From Candidatus Neomicrothrix sp. UBA2983 (GTDB lineage Bacteria; Actinomycetota; Acidimicrobiia; Acidimicrobiales; MedAcidi-G1): a stretch of DNA of 23,525 nt. Below, piece after piece: positions 1-8,167 of this stretch. The position numbers and the translations under genes are program-made. Within the stretch, counting starts at the first letter, position 1. The number at the start of each line of letters is the position of its first letter. The notes under the pieces are model-generated. The model was not told where the DNA came from. It saw only the letters and a list, made by a program, of their open reading frames with translations, and ran no database searches. The DNA is taken from the NCBI GenBank assembly GCA_002346745.1, contig DEAL01000009.1, positions 1 through 23,525 on the forward strand, read 5' to 3'.

Positions 1-186
1 CATCTGGTCGAGACGCGCATCGATGCCGTCCAGGCGGGCGCCGATGGCCAGGACATCGCTGCGGCGGGCGAGGTCGTCGCTGCCGGGCGTCTCGAGCAGT
101 TCCATCAGCACACCGGCCGGCTGGTCGCCCAGCACCACCTCGAGCTGCTCGCGCAGCGTCTGCCGATCCCGTTCATCCACCGTCAT
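1..186 (-). CDS. Hypothetical coiled-coil protein, 5' part only
   Basis: The first 62 codons of a minus-strand gene whose 3' end lies outside the window. It starts at the ATG complementary to 184-186, with a strong GAGGAGG ribosome binding site (191-197) four bases upstream. The visible protein begins MTVDERDRQTL, is acidic, and ends with a heptad-like stretch (IGARLDGIDARLDQM) that looks like the start of a coiled coil. Small actinobacterial proteins with this opening, a short globular N-terminus and then a coiled coil, are common and uncharacterised; I recognise the style, not a function. It follows the helicase gene on the same strand after 107 bases and could be cotranscribed with it. Coding confidence is high from the ribosome site and codon use; function is unknown. 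Confidence 0.75.
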   Translation of the reverse strand, partial: MTVDERDRQTLREQLEVVLGDQPAGVLMELLETPGSDDLARRSDVLAIGARLDGIDARLDQM

Positions 187-190
187 TCTT

Positions 191-197
191 CCTCCTC
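191..197 (-). promoter_or_regulatory. Shine-Dalgarno site GAGGAGG of the partial gene at 1-186
   Basis: GAGGAGG on the minus strand, four bases before the ATG. It is one of the few strong ribosome sites in the window; most other first genes of transcripts here have none. Confidence 0.7.
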
Positions 198-293
198 GGG
201 TCCTGCCCGGCAAGGCGCCGGACGGCTCGGGGGAAGCGAGGGTCCCGACGGTAGGGGGCGGGTGTGACAGCGGGTGGCGCCGTGGGGCAGCGC

Positions 294-2366
294 TCAGTCG
301 GTGAGCGCCTCGGGGAGGGGTTCGGCGTGGACGACGGCCACGCGGCGGGTGGCCCGGGTGAGCGCCACGTAGAGGGCACGCAGGCCCTGCACCTGTTCGG
401 CGACGATCCGGGCCGGCTCGACCACCACGGCGGCATCGACCTCGAGGCCCTTGACCAGCGTCACCGGGACGACCGCCACCGGGGCGTCGAGGCCCCGACG
501 GGTGGGACGGCCGAACTCGACGCCGGCCGCCTCCAGGGCCGCCTCCACCTCGGCGACCTGTGACGCCGCCACGATCACCGCCATGTTGCCCTTCTCGACC
601 GCCGCCGACTCCTCGCTGACGACCTCCGCCACGGATGCCGCCACGTCCTCCACGGCCACGAACCGCGGTTCCTCGCCGTCACCCCGAACCGCCACCGGCG
701 GCGTGAGGTCGGGGACGGCCACGGCCAGCACCCGACCGGCGAGGTCCATGAGCGGACCGGGGATGCGGTAGCCCACGGTCAGCTCGTGCCGCTGCGAGGG
801 ACGCTTGTCGGGCAGGTGGTCGAGGATGCTCTCCCAGCCGTCGTGGGCCCAGGCGCCCGTGGCCTGGGCGATGTCGCCCACCACGGTCATCGAACCATTC
901 AGGGACCGCCGCTCGAGCATGCGCAGTTCCATCGGTGAGAGGTCCTGGACCTCGTCCACGACGATGTGGCCGTAGGTGCGGACGGCGTCCTGCTCCCGAC
1001 GGCCCGGCCGCGGCCCCAGTACCGCCCGGGCCTCGTCCAGCAACGGGGCGTCGGAGGCCGACCAGCGGATGTTGTCGACGTCGGCGGCCCGCGGTCGGAA
1101 CAACGACTCGACGTCGTCGGCGGTGAGCGACGAGTCGGCAGCCCGCAGCAGCGCACGCGACCCGAACAGGTCGTTCAGCAGTTGCGCCGGCGTCAGGACC
1201 GGCCACATCCACTCCAGTGCCTCGCGGACCGACAGCTCGCCGCGCAGGCGCTCCCGGACGGCGCCCGGATCGAGGTCGGCGCGGGCACTCTCGGCCAGCG
1301 TCGAGAAGAACTCCTGCTCTACATAGCGGCGGGCCGCATTGTGGGTGCGGAAGCGGCGACGCGCCTCGGCCACGATCCGCTCCGTCTCCTCGACGGTGAT
1401 CCGCAGCCACTGAACGCCGTAGCCGACCCGCAGGTCGCGGCGCAGCGACCGCTGGCGGGTCCGGGCCGCCCGGGCCACGAACCTGACCATGCGCAGGTCG
1501 CCCTTCAGCCGGGACACCGACTCGGCATCGTGGCGGTCGTCGACACGGACGCCGCCGACCACGTCGGACAGCGTCGCCAGTTCGATGCCGGCCTCGCCGA
1601 GGGACGGCAGCACCTGCTCGATGTAGGCCAGGAAGAGCCGGTTCGGGCCGACAACCAGCACCCCCTGTCCCTCGAGGGGAAACCGGTTCGTGTACAGCAG
1701 GTAGGCGGCCCGGTGCAACGCCACCACGGTCTTGCCGGTGCCGGGGCCGCCCTGAACGGCCAGCACGCCGGGCATCGGCGCCCGGATCACGAGGTCCTGC
1801 TCGGCCTGGATCGTGCCGACGATGTCGCCCAGTCGCCCGGTGCGCGCCGTCTCGAGGGCGGCGATCAGGGCCCCCTCGCCGCGTAGGCCGTCGCCGTCCC
1901 GAAACCGCTCGACGTCCCCGAACAGTTCGTCCTCGATGGCCAGGAGTTCCCGGCCGCGGCTCACGAAGTGGCGCCGACGCTCGAGTCCCATCGGCATGCG
2001 GCCCGTCGCCCTGTAGAAGGCCTCCGCCACCGGGGCACGCCAATCCACGACCACGGGCTCCTGGTCGTCGTCCCAGACACCGACACGGCCGATGTAGTAG
2101 CGGCCGCCGCCGGTCGTCCCGTCGCCCCCTCCGTCAGCCTCCTGGTCGATGCGGCCGAACACGAGGGCGGCATCGCCCATCTCGAGGCGGCCCAGGCGGG
2201 CGGCCACGGCGTCCCAGATGGCCTCGCGCTCGAAGCGGGCCTGGTTGGTGCCGCCGCGCCCCACCTGCACCATGCCGGTGAGTTCACGGGCCCGATCCCG
2301 GGCCGCCTCAAGGAAGGCGTACGCCCGGTCGACGTAGTCCTGTTCAGCGACGAGTTCGGGGTGCAT
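294..2366 (-). CDS. HelD/HelR-like superfamily 1 helicase (RNA polymerase recycling ATPase)
   Basis: A 690-residue UvrD/Rep-type ATPase. Visible motifs in order: a helical N-terminal arm (about 1-75), the HelD-type block around VVVDWRAPVAEAFY (106-119), Walker A GGPGTGKT (206-213), Walker B DEVQD (471-475), GDIAQ (497-501), GYR (532-534), VTLVKGLEVD (635-644) and ALYVALTRATRR (664-675). The order and the N-terminal arm match HelD/HelR, which removes stalled RNA polymerase from DNA or inhibitors by inserting its arms into the enzyme channels; in actinobacteria such proteins can give rifampicin tolerance. The ATG complementary to 2364-2366 fits the family N-terminus (MHPELVAEQDYVDRAY); the frame stays open about 200 codons further upstream, but that extension is low-complexity shadow sequence over the divergent lipase gene. 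GGAG elements precede the start. The alternative would be a UvrD DNA-repair helicase, but the N-terminal arm argues for HelD. Confidence 0.88.
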   Translation of the reverse strand: MHPELVAEQDYVDRAYAFLEAARDRARELTGMVQVGRGGTNQARFEREAIWDAVAARLGRLEMGDAALVFGRIDQEADGGGDGTTGGGRYYIGRVGVWDDDQEPVVVDWRAPVAEAFYRATGRMPMGLERRRHFVSRGRELLAIEDELFGDVERFRDGDGLRGEGALIAALETARTGRLGDIVGTIQAEQDLVIRAPMPGVLAVQGGPGTGKTVVALHRAAYLLYTNRFPLEGQGVLVVGPNRLFLAYIEQVLPSLGEAGIELATLSDVVGGVRVDDRHDAESVSRLKGDLRMVRFVARAARTRQRSLRRDLRVGYGVQWLRITVEETERIVAEARRRFRTHNAARRYVEQEFFSTLAESARADLDPGAVRERLRGELSVREALEWMWPVLTPAQLLNDLFGSRALLRAADSSLTADDVESLFRPRAADVDNIRWSASDAPLLDEARAVLGPRPGRREQDAVRTYGHIVVDEVQDLSPMELRMLERRSLNGSMTVVGDIAQATGAWAHDGWESILDHLPDKRPSQRHELTVGYRIPGPLMDLAGRVLAVAVPDLTPPVAVRGDGEEPRFVAVEDVAASVAEVVSEESAAVEKGNMAVIVAASQVAEVEAALEAAGVEFGRPTRRGLDAPVAVVPVTLVKGLEVDAAVVVEPARIVAEQVQGLRALYVALTRATRRVAVVHAEPLPEALTD

Positions 2367-2522
2367 CGTCTCCGACGCTCCTGGTGGTTCGGTGGAGGGT
2401 GCCAGCCGGGAAAACCGGGGGGCTCGGGGGTCCGGGAGCGGCCCGGACCCGTTTTGGCCGAACAGCGAGTTTACCGGACCGGCTCGCAGCCACCCCTCGC
2501 GCCACCTGCGCCCACGGCGTGC

Positions 2523-2528
2523 CACGAT
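2523..2528 (+). promoter_or_regulatory. Candidate leaderless -10 element before the patatin gene
   Basis: CACGAT is followed by six bases and then ATG at 2535. It keeps the A2 and T6 of the TANNNT -10 consensus and has the same spacing as better examples in this window. It is weak on its own; the absence of a Shine-Dalgarno site supports it. Confidence 0.35.
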
Positions 2529-2534
2529 GACCCG

Positions 2535-3518
2535 ATGGTGACCGTCGGACTCGTCCTCAGCGCCGGAGGCATGCACGCCGCCGCGCACCACGCCGGGGTG
2601 CTGGCCGCCCTCGCTAAGGGCACCGGCTGGGACCCACGTGCCGCCGACCTGGTCGTCGGCACATCGGCCGGGTCGGGCACCGCCGCGACGCTCCGGGCCG
2701 GACTCGACGCCGCCGACCACCGGACCTACTACACGGGTCGGAGGCTCTCCCCCGACGGCCAGGCCATCGTCGACCGGATCACCACGCCGTTCGACCTCCC
2801 CACCTCGCCGCCGCCGCCCGATTCTCGACGCCCCGCCAACCCGCTGCTGGTCGCCCGGGGCCTGTTCGGTCGGGGGCGTCCCCGCCCGGTCGTTGCCCTC
2901 GCCGGCCTGCTGCCGGAGGGCGGCGTCGACGGCACGATGTTCGGCGAACGCGCCCGGCAGGTCCACCCCGGCCACTGGCCGGACCGGCCCACCTGGATCT
3001 GCGCCGTCGACCTCGACTCAGGCCGGCGGACCGTGTTCGGACGAGACGATTTCGACCCCGACCTGGGCACCGCCGTCCAGGCCTCGTGCGCCGTCCCCGG
3101 TTTCCTCCAGCCCGTGTCCTGGGCGGGACGGCGATACGTGGACGGCGGCGTCCACTCCTCGACCAACGCCGACCTGCTGGCGACGCTCGGCCTCGACGTG
3201 GTGGTCGTCTCGTCGTCGATGACCGCCGTCCGCGGCCTCGACACGTGGCCGGCCGGCCCCCTCAGCCGGGCCTGGCACAGCCGGACTCTGATCCGGGAGG
3301 TGGCCGGACTCCGCCGACGCGGCACCGCCGTCCTCGTGCTCCAGCCCACCGGCGACGACCTGGAGGTCCGGGGCGGCAACGACCTGGACGGCGACACCAA
3401 CCTCGCCATCTGCGAGGCCGCCCGGGTGTCGACGCTGGCCCGGCTGGCCCACCCCGACGCCGAACCCGCCCGGCGACTGCTGGCGGCGGCACAGGTCGAG
3501 GCCCGCCTCGCTCCCTGA
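2535..3518 (+). CDS. Patatin-like phospholipase / lipid acyl hydrolase
   Basis: A 327-residue patatin-family serine hydrolase. The nucleophile elbow is GTSAG (Ser44). The oxyanion region is SAGGMHAAAHHAG (9-21), a variant of the usual glycine-rich loop. The catalytic Asp of the Ser-Asp dyad is in the DGG motif (Asp203). Such proteins hydrolyse acyl esters of phospholipids or related lipids in the cytoplasm; no signal peptide is visible, so it is probably cytosolic or membrane-peripheral. The start was set at ATG 2535, directly before the conserved first beta strand (VTVGLVLSAGG); GTG 2538 is equally possible. No Shine-Dalgarno site is present, and a CACGAT hexamer lies six bases before the ATG. 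It is divergent from the helicase and 49 bases upstream of hemE. Substrate unknown. Confidence 0.85.
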   Translation: MVTVGLVLSAGGMHAAAHHAGVLAALAKGTGWDPRAADLVVGTSAGSGTAATLRAGLDAADHRTYYTGRRLSPDGQAIVDRITTPFDLPTSPPPPDSRRPANPLLVARGLFGRGRPRPVVALAGLLPEGGVDGTMFGERARQVHPGHWPDRPTWICAVDLDSGRRTVFGRDDFDPDLGTAVQASCAVPGFLQPVSWAGRRYVDGGVHSSTNADLLATLGLDVVVVSSSMTAVRGLDTWPAGPLSRAWHSRTLIREVAGLRRRGTAVLVLQPTGDDLEVRGGNDLDGDTNLAICEAARVSTLARLAHPDAEPARRLLAAAQVEARLAP

Positions 3519-3555
3519 CAGCGCCTTCCCTGACGGCAAGCCGGTGGACGGTCGC

Positions 3556-3561
3556 TAGCGT
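3556..3561 (+). promoter_or_regulatory. Leaderless -10 element of hemE (TAGCGT)
   Basis: TAGCGT (TANNNT) ends six bases before the GTG start at 3568, so transcription would begin at or next to the start codon. No Shine-Dalgarno site is present. No convincing -35 was seen; a CTGACG at 3530-3535 is about three bases too far upstream. Confidence 0.6.
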
Positions 3562-3567
3562 CGCAGC

Positions 3568-4611
3568 GTGCCTGCCAGCACCCCCGCCGCCGACTGCTTC
3601 CTCGCCGCCTGCCGCGGCCTGCCCCACGACCGTACCCCGGTGTGGTTCATGCGCCAGGCCGGCCGCTCGCTGCCCGAGTACCGCGCCATTCGCGGCACCG
3701 GCAGCATCCTCGACGCCATCGCCGACCCCGAACTGGCCACCGAGATCACGCTCCAACCCATCCGTCGCTACGGCACCGACGCCGCGATCCTCTACTCCGA
3801 CATCGTCGTCCCCGTCCACGCCATCGGCTTCGGCGTCGACGTCCGGCCCGGCGTCGGCCCCGTCGTCGACCAGCCTTTCGAGCGAGCCGCCGACCTAGAC
3901 CGACTCCGGCCACTCGACCCCGAGGCCGACACGCCCTACGTGCTCGAGACCGTCCGGTCGCTGGCCGCCGAGCTCCCGGTCCCGCTGATCGGGTTCGCCG
4001 GGGCGCCGTTCACCGTTGCCTCCTACCTGATCGAGGGCGCCCCGTCCCGCACCTACGCCCGGACCAAGGCCCTGATGCTGGGCGACCCCGACCTGTGGTT
4101 CGCCCTGCTCGACCGGCTGGCCGACCTCGCCATCACCTCGCTGCGCTCCCAGGTCGACGCCGGCGCCCGGGCGTTGCAGGTGTTCGACAGCTGGGCCGGC
4201 GCCCTCGCCCCACCCGACTACGAGCGCTACGTCCTGCCGGCCAGTCGCCGGGTGTTCGCCGAGGTCGCCGACCTTGACGTCCCCCGCATCCACTTCGGCG
4301 TCGGCACCGGCGAGATCCTGCCCCTCATGGCCGCCGCCGGGGCCGACGTGGTCGGCGTCGACTGGCGGGTTCCCCTCGACGAAGCCCGGCGTCGACTCGG
4401 CCCGGACGCCGTCCTCCAGGGAAACCTCGACCCCGCCGCCTGCCTTGCGCCGGTCGAGGCGGTCGAGGCGGCCGTCGCCGACGTGCTGCGCCGCAACGGT
4501 GGCCACCCCGGCCACGTCTTCAACCTCGGCCACGGGGTGCTCCCCGAGACCGACCCGGGGATCCTCGGGCACGTGGCCGACCTGGTCCACGCCCACCGGT
4601 CCGGGGACTGA
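3568..4611 (+). CDS. hemE: Uroporphyrinogen decarboxylase
   Basis: A 347-residue protein of the usual family length that converts uroporphyrinogen III to coproporphyrinogen III in the cytoplasm. The N-terminal signature RQAGR (29-33) supplies the arginines that hold substrate carboxylates. YSDIV (76-80) carries the essential Asp78. GFAGAPFT and the C-terminal FNLGHGVLPETDP block are also present. The start is GTG 3568, because it gives the normal N-terminus and sits six bases after a TAGCGT -10 element, implying a leaderless message. Only two bases separate it from the oxidase gene (TGA-GC-GTG), so the pair is an operon with translational coupling. Identification is secure. Confidence 0.97.
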   Translation: MPASTPAADCFLAACRGLPHDRTPVWFMRQAGRSLPEYRAIRGTGSILDAIADPELATEITLQPIRRYGTDAAILYSDIVVPVHAIGFGVDVRPGVGPVVDQPFERAADLDRLRPLDPEADTPYVLETVRSLAAELPVPLIGFAGAPFTVASYLIEGAPSRTYARTKALMLGDPDLWFALLDRLADLAITSLRSQVDAGARALQVFDSWAGALAPPDYERYVLPASRRVFAEVADLDVPRIHFGVGTGEILPLMAAAGADVVGVDWRVPLDEARRRLGPDAVLQGNLDPAACLAPVEAVEAAVADVLRRNGGHPGHVFNLGHGVLPETDPGILGHVADLVHAHRSGD

Positions 4612-4613
4612 GC

Positions 4614-5972
4614 GTGGCCGGTCGCCGCGTCATCGTCGTCGGCGCGGGCATCGCCGGCCTCTCGGCGGCCCACCGCCTCGCCACCGACCACCCCGACGTC
4701 GACCTCACCGTCCTCGAGGCCGCCAACGCCGCCGGCGGCCGCATCCGGACCAGCCCCTTCGCCGGCCTACCGGTCGACGAGGCCGCCGATGCGTTCCTCG
4801 TCCGGGTCCCCTGGGCACTCGACCTGTGCCGCGAACTCGACCTCGCCGACGAACTGGTCACGCCCTCCGCCCGGGCCGCCTCCGTCTGGCTGGACGGCAC
4901 CCTCCGTCCGCTGCCGACCCCCAACGTGCTGGGTGTGCCCCTCGACCCGGCCGGCGTCGCATCGGGCACGCTGCCGGCCAGCGACCTTGAGCGGCTGGCC
5001 GGCGACGGGCGGCCCGACACGCCGATCCCCGACGGCGACCCGACCGTCGGGCAGGTCGTCCGGGCCTGCGTGGGCGACGCCGTCTTCGAACGGCTCGTCG
5101 ACGCCCTGTTGGGCGGTGTCAACGCCGGACGGGCCGACGACCTGAGCTGCACCGTAATGGCGCCACAGCTCCTCGCCGCAGCGCGCCACCCCGACGGACT
5201 CCTCGCCGCACTCCGCGCCGCACAGCAGCAGGCCGACCCGTCGGCGCCGGTGTTCAACACCCACCCGGCGGGCATGGGGCACCTCGTGGACACCCTCGCC
5301 ACCCGGTTGGGCGACCGGCTCCGCCTCCGCACGCCGGTCACCGGCATCGGACGCACCGGCGCCGGCTGGCTGGTCGGCACCGACAACGGTGTCGAGGTCG
5401 CCGACGCCGTCGTCCTGGCCGTTCCCGCCCACGTCGCCGGCGACCTCCTCACCCCCGTCGATGCCGAGGCCGCCGACCTCCTGGCCGCCATCCCCCACGC
5501 CTCGGTGGTGCTCGCCACGTTCGCCTACCGCCGGGACAATTTCGCGGCCCCCGGCGACCAGAGCGGCTTCCTCGTCCCGCGCCACGCCGGACTGCTCATG
5601 ACCGCCTGCTCGTTCGCCGGCAGCAAGTGGGCGCACCTCGACGACGGCGACCGCTGCCTGCTCCGCGTGTCGGCGGGACGCATCGACGACGACCGCCACC
5701 TGAGCATCGACCGGGACGGTCTCCAGCGGGCCCTCGCCCGCGACCTCGCCACCACAGTCGGCATCGAACAGCCCCCGGCCGCCGTCCGGCTGTCGCCCTG
5801 GCCGCGTTCACTCCCCCAGTTCGCCTCCGGCCACCTCGACCGGATGGCCACCGTCGACGAGCGCCTGGCCGAAGCCGCCCCCGGCCTGGCGGTGGCCGGC
5901 GCCTTCCGGCACGGCGTGGGCATCCCGGCCTGCATCCGGTCCGGCGCCGAGGCGGCGGCCGCCGTCGCCTGA
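4614..5972 (+). CDS. HemY/CgoX-type FAD-dependent porphyrinogen oxidase
   Basis: A 452-residue flavin amine-oxidase-fold protein. The FAD-binding GAGIAG motif lies at 10-15, followed by the ADP-ribose-binding E and GGRI region (about 35-45). The C-terminal FAD motif (AGAFRHGVGIPACIRSG) is also clear. This is the HemY family. In Gram-positive bacteria, HemY usually oxidises coproporphyrinogen III to coproporphyrin III (CgoX) in the coproporphyrin-dependent heme route, so that name is favoured over protoporphyrinogen oxidase; this is inference from lineage. It starts at GTG two bases after the hemE stop and has no ribosome site of its own. No HemQ or ferrochelatase gene lies next to it. A 76-base gap then separates it from the cyclase gene. 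Confidence 0.9.
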   Translation: MAGRRVIVVGAGIAGLSAAHRLATDHPDVDLTVLEAANAAGGRIRTSPFAGLPVDEAADAFLVRVPWALDLCRELDLADELVTPSARAASVWLDGTLRPLPTPNVLGVPLDPAGVASGTLPASDLERLAGDGRPDTPIPDGDPTVGQVVRACVGDAVFERLVDALLGGVNAGRADDLSCTVMAPQLLAAARHPDGLLAALRAAQQQADPSAPVFNTHPAGMGHLVDTLATRLGDRLRLRTPVTGIGRTGAGWLVGTDNGVEVADAVVLAVPAHVAGDLLTPVDAEAADLLAAIPHASVVLATFAYRRDNFAAPGDQSGFLVPRHAGLLMTACSFAGSKWAHLDDGDRCLLRVSAGRIDDDRHLSIDRDGLQRALARDLATTVGIEQPPAAVRLSPWPRSLPQFASGHLDRMATVDERLAEAAPGLAVAGAFRHGVGIPACIRSGAEAAAAVA

Positions 5973-6036
5973 GGTCGATCCGGCTGGAATCCGGGGGAAT
6001 CCCGCCGGGAGCGCAGGTTTCCCGGCCCCGGCATGG

Positions 6037-6042
6037 TTCGAT
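6037..6042 (+). promoter_or_regulatory. Possible leaderless -10 element before the cyclase gene
   Basis: TTCGAT is followed by six bases and then ATG 6049. It matches TANNNT only at T1 and T6, so this is the weakest of the series; it is listed because the spacing matches the others and no clear ribosome site is present. Confidence 0.25.
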
Positions 6043-6048
6043 GGGGGC

Positions 6049-6630
6049 ATGGCACCCCAGACGACGCCCGCCAACGAATGGGCCGAGGCGCGCCCCGGGA
6101 CCGGCTCCGAGCACCCCGACGAACTGCCCGCCACGAACTACCTGCAGATCGAGCGGACCTTCTGCTTCGCCGACCTCTCCGGCTTCACCCGCTATACGAG
6201 CGAGCACGGCCCACTGGCCGCCGTCGACCGGCTCGAGGAGTTCCGCAGGGTGTCCCGTGACGTCGCCGCCAAGCGTGGGGTGCGGGTCGCCAAGTGGCTG
6301 GGCGACGGCGTGATGATGGTCGGCACCGAGCCCACCCCCACCATCGCCTGGGGCGGACACGTCATCTCGCACTTCAAGGAGGCCGGCGTCGAGGTCCGGG
6401 CCGGACTGGCCACCGGCATCGCCCTGCTGTTCGAGGGCGACGACTACATCGGCGAGCCGGTCAACCTGGCGGCCAAGCTGTGCAGCGTCGCGGAGCCCGG
6501 TGAGATCCTCGCCAGCTGCGACGTCGACTACCTGCCGAACTGGATGCAGGTGCTCGAGGTCGAGGAGGTCGACATCCGCGGCGTGGGTTCCGTCCGGGGC
6601 ATCCAGCGCCTCGGCCCCCGCCTGGACTGA
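6049..6630 (+). CDS. Small class III adenylate cyclase-like protein
   Basis: A 193-residue stand-alone cyclase homology domain preceded by a disordered tail (about 1-35). Metal-binding aspartates are Asp42 in FADLSGFT and Asp86 in KWLGDG. The base-recognising pair Lys82 and Asp132 (GDDYIG) is present, which favours ATP over GTP. In the transition-state pair Asn139 is kept (VNLAAK), but the arginine four residues later is Lys143. There is no membrane or sensor domain, so it is probably soluble. It could make cAMP as a dimer with two composite active sites, or be weakly active because of the Arg-to-Lys change. The lipoprotein acyltransferase gene follows after four bases, so the two are almost certainly cotranscribed. 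The family assignment is secure; the activity is not. Confidence 0.85.
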   Translation: MAPQTTPANEWAEARPGTGSEHPDELPATNYLQIERTFCFADLSGFTRYTSEHGPLAAVDRLEEFRRVSRDVAAKRGVRVAKWLGDGVMMVGTEPTPTIAWGGHVISHFKEAGVEVRAGLATGIALLFEGDDYIGEPVNLAAKLCSVAEPGEILASCDVDYLPNWMQVLEVEEVDIRGVGSVRGIQRLGPRLD

Positions 6631-6634
6631 CACC

Positions 6635-8167
6635 ATGCCGTCCGGGCCCCGCACCGTCGTCACCGCCGTGCTCGCCGGCCTGCTGCTGGCCGCCTCGGTT
6701 CCCCCCTGGGGATGGTGGCCGACCACCTTCGTCGGGATCGCCCTGCTGGACCGCCTGCTGGAGGGGCAGCCGGCCCGACGCCGCTTCTGGCGAACCACCG
6801 GTGTGGCCGCCGCCTGGCTGTTCCCCGGCACGGTCTGGATCTGGGACCTCACCCCGCCCGGCTGGCTCATCGCCAACGCCCTCTACAGCGCCTACTTCGG
6901 GCTGGGCGCCGCCCTGCTACCCGCCGGCCGCGGTCGACGGATCGGCCTGGTCGGCGTCGTCGTCCTCGGCGAGTTCGCCCGCTGGAACTGGCCGTTCGGC
7001 GGCGTCCCGCTGGCCACCCTGCCCATGGGCCAGGCCGCCGGCCCGCTGGCCCCCGTCGTGCGCGTCGGCGGCCCACTGCTGCTGGCCGCCCTCGTCGTCG
7101 TCGTCGGCGTCGGCCTGGCCGCACTGTTCGACGGGCGCCGTGCCGGCACCGGATCGATCGCCGCCATCGTCGGCTCGGTCGCCGCCGTCACGGTTGCCGC
7201 CGTGCTCGCCGCCCTGGCACCGGCCGGGCAGCCGGTGGGTGAGCTGGACGTGGCGCTCGTCCAGGGCGGCGGACCGCAGCGCACCCGGGCCACCCCGACC
7301 GGGGCCGCCATCGTGTTCGCCAAGCAGCTCGAGGCCAATCGACTCGTCGAGACACCGGTCGACCTCGTGGTGTGGCCCGAGAACGTCGTCAACCCGACAC
7401 CCGAACCTGCCGACGGCGTGCGGTCGCCGGACCGCCTCTACGCCGACGACGCCGCTGCCGCCCTCGAAGCCGAGGCCCGTCGACTCGACGCCGTCCTCGT
7501 ACCGGGCTGGTTCCACCGCCACCCCACGATCGCCACGGCGAACCTCAACTACTCGACGGCGATGGAGCCGGACGGACGGGTCGTCGACCGCTACGACAAG
7601 GTCCGAACCGTCCCCTTCGGTGAGTTCGTCCCGTTCCGCGGCCTCCTCGAGGCGGTCTCGGGGACCGACCTGCCGGCCCGCGACGTCCTGCCCGGCACCG
7701 GTCCCGCCGTCCTCGACTCCAGCATCGGCCGACTCGGCGTGGCCATCTCGTGGGAGGTGTTCTTCGAGCACCGCACCCGCGACGCCGCCGCCGACGGCGC
7801 CGAGGTCCTCCTCAACCCCACCAACGGCGCCAGCTACTGGTTGACGGTGCTGCAGTCCCAGCAGGTGGCGTCCAGCCGGCTGCGGGCGCTCGAGACGGGC
7901 CGCTGGGTGCTCCAGGTCGCCCCGACGGGGTTCAGTGCCGTCGTCGACCCCCAGGGCCGGGTGCTCCAGCGCACCGGCGTCTCCGAGCAGGCCGTGCTCC
8001 ACGCCACGGTCGAGCGCCGCACCGGCGACACGTGGGCCACGCGGGTCGGCCCGTGGCCCATGCTGCTCGTCGCCCTCGTGTGCCTCGCCGCCGCCCACCA
8101 GCCCGGACGGCGCCCGGCCCGCGCCTCTCGATCGACCGGGGCGGGCTGGTCGGCCGGGGCGGGCTAG
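6635..8167 (+). CDS. lnt: Apolipoprotein N-acyltransferase-like protein (Lnt family)
   Basis: A 510-residue integral membrane protein with a hydrophobic N-terminal half (several helices between 8 and 195) and a nitrilase-fold domain (about 203-475), the layout of Lnt, which adds the third acyl chain to lipoproteins at the cytoplasmic membrane. The catalytic Glu249 (WPEN) and Lys322 (DKVRTVPFGE) are present. The expected nucleophile Cys in the xCYE motif is Ser372 (ISWE), from codon TCG. The VLLNPTNGASYW and SSRLRALETGRW blocks are typical of the family. ATG 6635 was chosen because it gives a proper N-terminal membrane helix; the frame is open further upstream but overlaps the cyclase. The C-terminus (TGAGWSAGAG) is made by an 18-bp tandem repeat. 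The stop shares CTAG with the convergent gene's stop. Confidence 0.87.
   Translation: MPSGPRTVVTAVLAGLLLAASVPPWGWWPTTFVGIALLDRLLEGQPARRRFWRTTGVAAAWLFPGTVWIWDLTPPGWLIANALYSAYFGLGAALLPAGRGRRIGLVGVVVLGEFARWNWPFGGVPLATLPMGQAAGPLAPVVRVGGPLLLAALVVVVGVGLAALFDGRRAGTGSIAAIVGSVAAVTVAAVLAALAPAGQPVGELDVALVQGGGPQRTRATPTGAAIVFAKQLEANRLVETPVDLVVWPENVVNPTPEPADGVRSPDRLYADDAAAALEAEARRLDAVLVPGWFHRHPTIATANLNYSTAMEPDGRVVDRYDKVRTVPFGEFVPFRGLLEAVSGTDLPARDVLPGTGPAVLDSSIGRLGVAISWEVFFEHRTRDAAADGAEVLLNPTNGASYWLTVLQSQQVASSRLRALETGRWVLQVAPTGFSAVVDPQGRVLQRTGVSEQAVLHATVERRTGDTWATRVGPWPMLLVALVCLAAAHQPGRRPARASRSTGAGWSAGAG

Noticed and set aside
2367..2975. An N-terminal extension of the HelD-like helicase by about 200 residues
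   Set aside because: The extension is Gly/Arg-rich, overlaps the divergent patatin gene and has no helicase-like content; the ATG complementary to 2364-2366 gives the expected family start.
5973..6048. Possible terminator hairpin after the heme oxidase gene
   Set aside because: There are several short GC-rich complementary runs but no stable stem that stands out and no T-tract.
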